NCBI GenBank assembly: GCA_913054055.1
Contig: CAJXIT010000186.1
Coordinates: 1-6,909 of the forward strand
Length of the DNA: 6,909 bases
Reading direction: 5' to 3'
DNA from: an uncultured Thalassolituus sp.
GTDB taxonomy: Bacteria; Pseudomonadota; Gammaproteobacteria; Pseudomonadales; Oceanobacteraceae
Below the pieces are notes generated by a model that was not told the origin of the DNA, did no database searches, and saw only the letters and a list, made by a program, of their open reading frames with translations. Positions 1 through 5,370 of this stretch are shown here, one piece after another. The translations under genes were made by a program, and so were the position numbers. Numbering within the stretch: position 1 is the stretch's first letter; each line of letters starts with the position of its first letter.

Positions 1-48
1 TAATAGGATTACAAAGATCCACATCAGTACTTTCAGAAAGGTTTTCAT
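1..48 (-). CDS. tssM: TssM (IcmF/VasK) N-terminus, partial; continues past the left edge
   Basis: Only the first 16 codons are in the window, reading MKTFLKVLMWIFVILL with no stop before the edge. A short basic start followed by a hydrophobic run is what is expected for the first transmembrane helix of TssM, the large inner-membrane protein that joins TssL and TssJ in the T6SS membrane complex. The ATG at 48-46 lies one base after the tssL stop codon (52-50), and a GGTGA sequence inside the last tssL codons sits 6 nt upstream as a plausible ribosome binding site. The call rests mostly on position: tssM very often follows tssL. The peptide is too short to prove the family; another membrane protein is possible but less likely. 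Confidence 0.75.
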   Translation of the reverse strand, partial: MKTFLKVLMWIFVILL

Positions 49-49
49 A

Positions 50-721
50 CTACTTCACCAGATCCATGATGTTAGTTAATCCACTTCCAATTTGCATAGA
101 ATAGAAAATCAAAGTTGCAGCCACTGCAACAAAAGGGGTGATCGCGAATACCGGTATTAAGTTAATACGAGACTGGCGATTTGTTTTTATTTGATCGCGC
201 TCATGATAAGCGTCTGAAAACAATGTAGATTTTTCAAATACATTGTTGGCATCATTAGGCAGTAATAGATCTAAATTGAATACGCGTGTTTCTTCAATTT
301 TTGGACGATCTTGAGGGGAGAAGTAGCGCCCTTTATAACCAAGGCTAAGGCATAATAGATAAACTTCTCTAACGCTGCGATCATCACCTTGACGATTCAA
401 CTGGTTTAAACGTTCGTAAAATTCATAGCCTGAGTTTGTGGTGTTAAAAAAGCTGCGCTGTAAAGATTCACGCTGCCACTCAACTTTACCGCCCCATTTT
501 GACGTTAAAACCACTTCATCAATGTAAGCCACTACAGGGAAAAGCGCTTCTGAGCATGATGCTTGTGGAAAGCCTGCTTTTACCGCTTCTGTTTGAGCAT
601 TAATCAGCATGTTGCTTAGCTCATCTTTAAATGGGCGCCAAACAGCATCAATCTGATCTAAGTTATCTTTAACCGCATTTATCTTTAAAATAGGATCAAT
701 AAAAAAATCAATTAATCTCAT
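50..721 (-). CDS. tssL: TssL, short DotU-type T6SS inner-membrane protein
   Basis: This 223-residue protein is a DotU/IcmH-family TssL, which sits in the inner membrane with a cytoplasmic hook-shaped domain and binds TssM and the baseplate (family knowledge). Family signatures are visible: FPVVAYIDEVVL at 61-72, W76 and W82, the FFNTTNSGYEFYERL stretch at 91-105, and LLCLSLGYKGRY at 122-133. A single C-terminal hydrophobic segment at about 186-208 is the tail anchor. Only 15 residues follow it, so there is no OmpA-like peptidoglycan-binding domain and wall anchoring must come from another protein. The ATG start is preceded by AGGTGA with a short 3-nt spacer. That site overlaps the tssK stop codon, with 7 nt between the two genes, which suggests translational coupling. 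Confidence 0.95.
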   Translation of the reverse strand: MRLIDFFIDPILKINAVKDNLDQIDAVWRPFKDELSNMLINAQTEAVKAGFPQASCSEALFPVVAYIDEVVLTSKWGGKVEWQRESLQRSFFNTTNSGYEFYERLNQLNRQGDDRSVREVYLLCLSLGYKGRYFSPQDRPKIEETRVFNLDLLLPNDANNVFEKSTLFSDAYHERDQIKTNRQSRINLIPVFAITPFVAVAATLIFYSMQIGSGLTNIMDLVK

Positions 722-728
722 AAGTCAC

Positions 729-2111
729 CTATCGCTTTAATATCACAAGTTCAATTTGCAGCTCTTCAGGTGCTTCATCCCAATGCAGAACCAAATTCTG
801 TTGGCGTTGAACAGAAAGCCATTCATCGTCATGAATATCAATGCGTACATAGTGGGCATGATCTTTTTTGGGTAAACCACTTGGAGCCGTCGGAGTATGA
901 ATCAATCCAATACCCGGTAATGAACGATCGATTAATACATCAATGGTATTTTTAGAAGCCAGTTTTGCAGCAGTGAAGAACGATTGGCTGTAATCATCCC
1001 AATCATCCTTGCTGTTAACCACTAAGAAGAAGTCTGCTCTGTCTTCAAAGAACTCTTTCGGAATTTCGGTGGTAAATGATTGCTCTTCACGAACCATCTC
1101 AACCATAAACTGAGGCCCAACAGAAATCTCATTAAGCAACTGATTGATCAATTGGCGCGCACTGTTAAAGCATTGTGCAATATTATCGTGACGATATTCC
1201 GGCAGTAACATTTCGCCGTCAGAGGTTTCACCTAAAAGATTAATGTCAGACGTGAAGGTACTGATTTCACCAGCAAGCTCTTTTAAGCCGCCGTATATAT
1301 TCCAAGGATGAAGTTGTAAAGTGCTAACTTCATGAGCCAATCTTGGTACGAATCGTGATAATGCTTGCAAGCTCATTTTGTAGCGGAAGGCATTTGCATC
1401 GATGGCATTGTTACCTAAAACCGCTTGTCCATTTTTAAGTTGAATGGCACGGCCTGCTAATTCGTCTTTTAAATCTTTAAGCTGGCTATGTAATTGTTCT
1501 GAACCTTGTATGTTTAAGCAAGGTGGAACATAACTATTTACCAAAACAAGGTTTTCACCATCCAATGCTATTTGAGCGCAAGGGATTAAAGAGTACTCGG
1601 TAAAGCTGTCTTTTTCGTTTTCTAAAACAAGCTCTAGTTTTAGTGTTAGCTCTTGTGTGAGAGCTTGATCCCCTTGAACATAATTATCATTCACTTTCGA
1701 AGGTTCATTTAAAGTAAAAAACCGTGTCTTAACATTAAACGCCTCATTTAGGTCGTTAATTTTAGTGACATTATCACTGAATGAAGAGTGCTTTCTTAAT
1801 GCTAAATAGACAGTGGCAGGTGTTTCAGGGTCAATTTCAACACCTTCTAACGTTCTTGGGCTAACAAATGCGTTGTCATTAAGTTTTGCATAGGTGCCAT
1901 CATTAAATAACAACTCTGCTTGGTGTATTTCAATGCGTTTGGCTGAAATAGCAGAAGAAGATACATCAAGCGATGTAAAGCCCCACAACCACGGAGCAAT
2001 ATTTTGTTTAACGAAGTCCACTTGAGATGTAACAAAGTCTTCGCTTTGTTGAAAGTGTTGTGGCTGTAAAAACATTCCGTGATGCCAAAAAATAGGCTGA
2101 GATTTACTCAC
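729..2111 (-). CDS. tssK: TssK, T6SS baseplate-to-membrane-complex adaptor
   Basis: This 460-residue protein has the usual TssK length and its N-terminal hallmark WHHGMFLQPQHFQQ at residues 9-22. TssK is a cytoplasmic trimer that belongs to the baseplate and docks onto TssL and TssM (established for the family). The N-terminal part resembles phage receptor-binding shoulder domains, and the C-terminal part binds the membrane complex. The start is GTG (2111-2109), not ATG. AAGGAAG lies 6 nt upstream, two in-frame stops (TAA, TAG) close the frame above it, and the first internal ATG (residue 13) would cut through the conserved motif. The gene lies 27 nt after tssJ and 7 nt before tssL. No frame damage or unusual residues were noticed. 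Confidence 0.96.
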   Translation of the reverse strand: MSKSQPIFWHHGMFLQPQHFQQSEDFVTSQVDFVKQNIAPWLWGFTSLDVSSSAISAKRIEIHQAELLFNDGTYAKLNDNAFVSPRTLEGVEIDPETPATVYLALRKHSSFSDNVTKINDLNEAFNVKTRFFTLNEPSKVNDNYVQGDQALTQELTLKLELVLENEKDSFTEYSLIPCAQIALDGENLVLVNSYVPPCLNIQGSEQLHSQLKDLKDELAGRAIQLKNGQAVLGNNAIDANAFRYKMSLQALSRFVPRLAHEVSTLQLHPWNIYGGLKELAGEISTFTSDINLLGETSDGEMLLPEYRHDNIAQCFNSARQLINQLLNEISVGPQFMVEMVREEQSFTTEIPKEFFEDRADFFLVVNSKDDWDDYSQSFFTAAKLASKNTIDVLIDRSLPGIGLIHTPTAPSGLPKKDHAHYVRIDIHDDEWLSVQRQQNLVLHWDEAPEELQIELVILKR

Positions 2112-2117
2112 GATCTT

Positions 2118-2124
2118 CTTCCTT
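2118..2124 (-). promoter_or_regulatory. Ribosome binding site of tssK, supporting a GTG start
   Basis: AAGGAAG on the minus strand lies 6 nt before the GTG at 2111-2109. No ATG in frame exists between the tssJ stop and this point, and the frame is closed by TAA and TAG codons just upstream, so this site fixes the tssK start. Confidence 0.75.
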
Positions 2125-2138
2125 AAAATCTAAAATTC

Positions 2139-2750
2139 TTAAAAATTGCTAGAGCTCAGTATGTTTAGCTCTTCTTTCTCAAATAAATTAAAGCGCTTTG
2201 TGCTTTTTCTTCCCATTGCAACATCAATGAATATTTCATCTGGGATAGCCTTGGCTTCATCAGCAATTAAACCCATGTTTGAAAGGGCTAAATCAACAAA
2301 GCCCCTTTTGGCAGGTTTAACAGGTATATCGAATACTTTAATGTCTAGTTCAGTGTTTAGGCCGTAATAACCTGAAATAAGTGCGATGTACTTTGCACCT
2401 TGTGCTCTAGGAAGGGTGGCGATTTTCTCCTCTCCTGGCTGTAAAATAATACGAGTAAACTGTGCAACGGTATCGTCAATTCGACCGCTGTTTAACAATT
2501 GTAATGCGCCTTCTTTGGTTTCAGCCAAACCTAAAAAAGTATTAGGGTCACTTAATTGAAAAACACCAAGGGCTACTGAATGGGGGCGGCCACTGATCGC
2601 ATTCAAATCAGATGGGCTTTGTGCATGAATGTGGATCGCACGATCTTCAAATACCCAATCATCCGGGGCAACTTCTAAGCTGGTTTTGGTGGCACATCCA
2701 CTGGCAATAACCATGCAAAGAGAAATAATAGAGGCTGTAATATACTTCAT
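2139..2750 (-). CDS. tssJ: TssJ, T6SS outer-membrane lipoprotein (SciN/VasD type)
   Basis: This 203-residue protein starts with a lipoprotein signal: a basic start, a hydrophobic run at about 4-17, and a cleavage site ASG|C with the lipidated cysteine at residue 19. The +2 residue is Ala, which fits outer-membrane sorting. TssJ lines the periplasmic face of the outer membrane and holds the C-terminal part of TssM (family knowledge). TssJ-like features are DLN at 48-50, the strand PHSVALGVFQL at 56-66, the loop LQPGE at 103-107 and KYIALISGYY at 120-129. The -3 residue is Ala rather than the usual Leu, and the protein is on the long side for the family. The ATG has only a weak GGA 6 nt upstream. 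A hairpin lies just upstream, and tssK follows after 27 nt. Divergent sequence makes this the least conserved call in the operon, but position supports it. Confidence 0.88.
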   Translation of the reverse strand: MKYITASIISLCMVIASGCATKTSLEVAPDDWVFEDRAIHIHAQSPSDLNAISGRPHSVALGVFQLSDPNTFLGLAETKEGALQLLNSGRIDDTVAQFTRIILQPGEEKIATLPRAQGAKYIALISGYYGLNTELDIKVFDIPVKPAKRGFVDLALSNMGLIADEAKAIPDEIFIDVAMGRKSTKRFNLFEKEELNILSSSNF

Positions 2751-2762
2751 AAAAAATCCATT

Positions 2763-2791
2763 AAAAGTGGCAGCACTTGGCTACCACTTTT
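2763..2791 (-). terminator. Hairpin between hcp and tssJ, probable leaky terminator or mRNA 3' stabiliser
   Basis: In the minus-strand transcript, AAAAGUGGUAGC pairs with GCUGCCACUUUU around a 5-nt loop (CAAGU), giving a 12-bp stem. One pair is a U-G wobble in this strand but would be a C-A mismatch in the plus strand, which favours a role in the minus-strand RNA. The descending arm ends in UUUU, and a second U6 run follows just before the tssJ start codon. The stem begins about 20 nt after the hcp stop codon. Because tssJ, tssK, tssL and tssM follow closely in the same direction, full termination is unlikely. Partial termination or protection of the hcp message is inferred. Confidence 0.65.
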
Positions 2792-2810
2792 ATTTTCACA
2801 TGTAACTAGC

Positions 2811-3323
2811 TTATGCAGCGCTAGAACCGAAACGGTAAGCACCTTCAGTGCCTGCAGCTTCGTGAGTCCAAGTGATAGCACCTGGGTTAATGTGAAGTAC
2901 TTCCATGTGAGCCAAGTGAGACTGTGAAGGATCACCAACACTTGGTAGTACAGTTTCAATGTCAACTAGAACAGCATTTTCTAGTTCCATTACGTAGTAA
3001 AGTTCTTCTTCACCACTTGCAGAAATGCGGTACCAGTTGATTTCTAGAGTCAGTTGCTCACCAGTTGTCAAAGCATTGTGTAAAAGCGGAGATGCTTTAT
3101 CAATGAACTTGGTGATTTTCATTGGCTTCATAGCAGGCATGCTAGTGATCTGACCGCTTTGCTCATTAGTACCGCGTGGTACGTTGTGAGAAAACGCTTG
3201 AATCATAATCTCATCTTCATGACCTTCTTGAGTCGCAGTACCCACAGAGTCTTCAGATAGAGCACCAGAGCTAATTTCACCTTGGTTTTGACCTTCGATA
3301 GTCATATAGGCTGGGATTGCCAT
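2811..3323 (-). CDS. hcp: Hcp (TssD), T6SS inner-tube protein
   Basis: This 170-residue protein is a canonical Hcp. Hcp hexamers stack into the tube that is propelled by the sheath, and Hcp is released as a hallmark of an active T6SS (family knowledge). Diagnostic stretches are MTIEGQNQG at 7-15, EGHEDEI at 33-39, KITKFIDKASPLLHNAL at 69-85, INWYR at 95-99, YYVMELENA at 109-117 and ITWTHE at 150-155. The length is that of a plain structural Hcp with no C-terminal effector extension. From memory it resembles the Vibrio cholerae Hcp. The ATG has a strong AAGGA 7 nt upstream. The gene is flanked by the two longest gaps in the operon (62 nt before, 60 nt after), the latter holding a hairpin, so it is probably expressed more strongly than its neighbours. 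Confidence 0.98.
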   Translation of the reverse strand: MAIPAYMTIEGQNQGEISSGALSEDSVGTATQEGHEDEIMIQAFSHNVPRGTNEQSGQITSMPAMKPMKITKFIDKASPLLHNALTTGEQLTLEINWYRISASGEEELYYVMELENAVLVDIETVLPSVGDPSQSHLAHMEVLHINPGAITWTHEAAGTEGAYRFGSSAA

Positions 3324-3385
3324 AATACTTTCCTTTTATTATTTAAGTTAAAAACATAAATACAAATGCAATTAAGCATTGATAC
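3324..3385 (-). promoter_or_regulatory. AT-rich leader of hcp with a strong ribosome binding site
   Basis: These 62 nt separate tssC from hcp and are very AT-rich. The ribosome binding site AAGGA (3331-3335) has an ideal 7-nt spacer to the hcp ATG. A small inverted repeat (AATGC/GCATT, 3365-3369 with 3376-3380, 6-nt loop) lies just after the tssC stop. I could not recognise a convincing promoter: the best -10-like match would put the transcription start inside the ribosome binding site. The supported content is a strong translation start in an unstructured leader. Confidence 0.45.
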
Positions 3386-4861
3386 TTATTCTTTATCCAA
3401 CTTACCAGCAAGTGATAATGTAAAGCTCGAACCCATATACTTGAAGTGAGGACGAACATTCATTTCAACTCGATAGAAGCCCGGGTTGCCTTCGTCATCG
3501 CTCACAATGATGCGGGCTTCACGAAGAGGTTTACGACTGCGAACTTCAGGTGGCGGATTATCCTGATCTGCCACGTATTGACGAACCCAGTTATTTAATT
3601 CGCGATCTAAATCGTTTTTGTTTTTCCAGCTTCCGATATGTTCGCGCTGAAGCACTTTAATATAGTGAGCTAAACGATCAATCATGAATAAGTATGGTAA
3701 TTCAGTGCCAAGCTTAAAGTTTGTCTCGGCAGCCTTATCTTCAGGAGTATTACCGAAGAATTTAGCTTTTTGACAAGAGTTAGCAGAGAAGAACGTTGCG
3801 TTGTCAGTGCCTTTGCGCGCGATCAAACCAATGAAACCTTGTTCCGCTAATTCAAACTCTTGACGATCTGACAGCATGACTTCTGTCGGGCTATAAATTT
3901 TGGTTTCGCCGTTTTCTTGATACTTGTAAACAGGCAGGTCCAATACTTCACCACCGCTTTGTGGGCCAATGATATTAGGGCACCAGCGATACTTGGCAAA
4001 ACTGCGAGACATGTTTGCGGCAAATGCATAAGTAGCATTACCCCAGCATAGTTTTTCAAATTCAGTACCAATTTTTTCTTGGTAATCAAATTCTTTAACT
4101 GGGTTGTCTTCACCATATGGAGAGCGCAACATAAAGCGAGGCACGGTAAGGGCAACGTTACGAGAGTCATCGGTTTCACGGAAACCGTTCCACTTAACGT
4201 ACTGCGGGCCTTCAAAAATTGACTCAAGATCTTTAAGAGCTGGCATGCCATTAAAGTTATCTAGACCAAAAAACTTAGGGCCAGCGGCTGTGATGAAGGG
4301 GGCATGAGACATGGCGCTTACAGAAGCCATATCTTGTAGTAGTTTCATATCTTGTGCGTTTGGATCAACACTGTATCCGCCAATAATGGCCGCATAAGGT
4401 TTGCCACCAAATTGACCGTATTCAGCAGAGTAAACATGCTTATACAAACCTGAACGAGTCACATCAGGGGCATCTTCAAAATCTTCAATTAGCTCATCTT
4501 TCGTTGTGCTAATTAATTCAATGGCGATGTTTTGGCTAAAGTCGGTACGGTCAACCAAAAACTTAAGTCCGCGCCAGCTAGATTCTAGCTTTTTAAATTC
4601 ATCTGCTTGAATAACAGCGTCTAATTGCGCACTGATCTTTTCATCAATCGCAGAAATCATGTCATCAGCTAGCTTTTTCTCAACTTTGTCAAAAGACTTG
4701 GTCGGCTGTAAAAGATCACCAATAAATGCTTCAACCCCTTTACGAGCGGTATCAAACCCTTCGTCACCAGGAGAAAGACGGGTTTCCGCCATTACCTGGT
4801 CAAGTAAGCTTACCGTTGCTTCAGGAGCATCCAATACTGCTTCATCTGTTTCGTAAGACAT
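3386..4861 (-). CDS. tssC: TssC (VipB), large subunit of the T6SS contractile sheath
   Basis: This 491-residue protein has the usual TssC length. With TssB it polymerises into the cytoplasmic sheath whose contraction drives the Hcp tube outward. Conserved stretches are LESSWRGLKFLVD at 92-104, AAIIGGYSVD at 157-166, PRFMLRSPYG at 241-250 and the C-terminal region with NWVRQYVADQ, PPPEVRSRKPLREA and FKYMGSSFTLSLAGKL. Residues about 17-30 (VSLLDQVMAETRLS) match the position and character of the N-terminal helix of VipB that ClpV grips to disassemble contracted sheaths, so a ClpV partner is expected. The ATG has AAGGAGA with a 5-nt spacer. The gap to tssB is 10 nt, consistent with balanced synthesis of the two sheath proteins. 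Confidence 0.98.
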   Translation of the reverse strand: MSYETDEAVLDAPEATVSLLDQVMAETRLSPGDEGFDTARKGVEAFIGDLLQPTKSFDKVEKKLADDMISAIDEKISAQLDAVIQADEFKKLESSWRGLKFLVDRTDFSQNIAIELISTTKDELIEDFEDAPDVTRSGLYKHVYSAEYGQFGGKPYAAIIGGYSVDPNAQDMKLLQDMASVSAMSHAPFITAAGPKFFGLDNFNGMPALKDLESIFEGPQYVKWNGFRETDDSRNVALTVPRFMLRSPYGEDNPVKEFDYQEKIGTEFEKLCWGNATYAFAANMSRSFAKYRWCPNIIGPQSGGEVLDLPVYKYQENGETKIYSPTEVMLSDRQEFELAEQGFIGLIARKGTDNATFFSANSCQKAKFFGNTPEDKAAETNFKLGTELPYLFMIDRLAHYIKVLQREHIGSWKNKNDLDRELNNWVRQYVADQDNPPPEVRSRKPLREARIIVSDDEGNPGFYRVEMNVRPHFKYMGSSFTLSLAGKLDKE

Positions 4862-4871
4862 ATTGCTCTCC

Positions 4872-5354
4872 TTAACCTTCTAAACCAAGTTCTTCCATTA
4901 CTTGCTTACGAGTTTCATCGTTCTCAAGAATGGCTTGAATGGTTTTGCGAAATGCCGGTACATTACCTAGTGGGCCACGCAATGCTTGCAGTGCTCTACG
5001 TAATTCTAAAAGGCTGTTTAATTCTGGAATTTGTTCAGCGACAGAGGCTGGGTCAAAGTCTTTAACACTGTTGATTTTTAGGTCAACATTGATGTCATCA
5101 TCAGACTTTTCATCTAAACGATTAGGAACAGAAAATGACATTGATAGATTTTGGCTCTTCACAACATCATTAAAGTTATCTTTATTGATATTGATAGGGT
5201 CACGATCTTCAATTACGTCATCGTTTTCTTTACCTGTAAAATCATCTAAAACCAGAAGTTTTAGAGGCAGCTCAACGCTTTCTGATGCGCCGCCCGTATC
5301 TGATTTATAAGAAATATTAATACGCTCTTTTGGCGCTACACTTCCGTCTGCCAT
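4872..5354 (-). CDS. tssB: TssB (VipA), small subunit of the T6SS contractile sheath
   Basis: This 160-residue protein is a typical TssB. It forms the heterodimer with TssC that builds the sheath around the Hcp tube. Family marks are APKERINISY near residues 7-16 and VELPLKLLVLDDFTG at 27-41, followed by the acidic stretch ending in RDPININKDNFNDVV. A later segment rich in Leu (ELNSLLELRRALQALRGPLG) and a charged C-terminal helix are also usual. The ATG is preceded by AGGAG with a 6-nt spacer. It sits 16 nt after tssA and 10 nt before tssC, so the three are almost certainly cotranscribed. Nothing looks truncated or unusual. Confidence 0.98.
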   Translation of the reverse strand: MADGSVAPKERINISYKSDTGGASESVELPLKLLVLDDFTGKENDDVIEDRDPININKDNFNDVVKSQNLSMSFSVPNRLDEKSDDDINVDLKINSVKDFDPASVAEQIPELNSLLELRRALQALRGPLGNVPAFRKTIQAILENDETRKQVMEELGLEG

Positions 5355-5370
5355 AACAGTCTCCTAGTGA

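Noticed and set aside
2146..2367. 73-codon plus-strand frame opposite tssJ with a hydrophobic start
   Set aside because: It is antisense to tssJ, has no visible ribosome binding site of note and no recognisable motif.
2747..2965. 72-codon minus-strand frame spanning the end of hcp and the gap before tssJ
   Set aside because: It overlaps hcp in another frame, crosses the hairpin, and its Leu/Thr/Val-rich product looks like a shifted reading of hcp.
3365..3380. AATGC/GCATT hairpin after tssC as a terminator
   Set aside because: A 5-bp AT-rich stem with a 6-nt loop is too weak to terminate transcription, though it is noted in the hcp leader entry.
3324..3385. Possible separate hcp promoter (AATAAT as -10 with TTGTAT as -35, or a sigma-54 site)
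   Set aside because: The -10-like match would start the transcript inside the ribosome binding site, the -35 matches only three bases, and no GG/GC pair of sigma-54 type with correct spacing is present.
4576..4590. AGCTAGA/TCTAGCT inverted repeat followed by a T-run on the plus strand, resembling a terminator
   Set aside because: The loop is a single base, it lies inside conserved tssC codons, and no plus-strand gene precedes it.
4939..5310. 123-codon plus-strand open frame opposite tssB
   Set aside because: It lies wholly antisense to a highly conserved sheath gene, shows no recognisable family and is Ser/Arg/Leu-rich as expected of a shadow frame.
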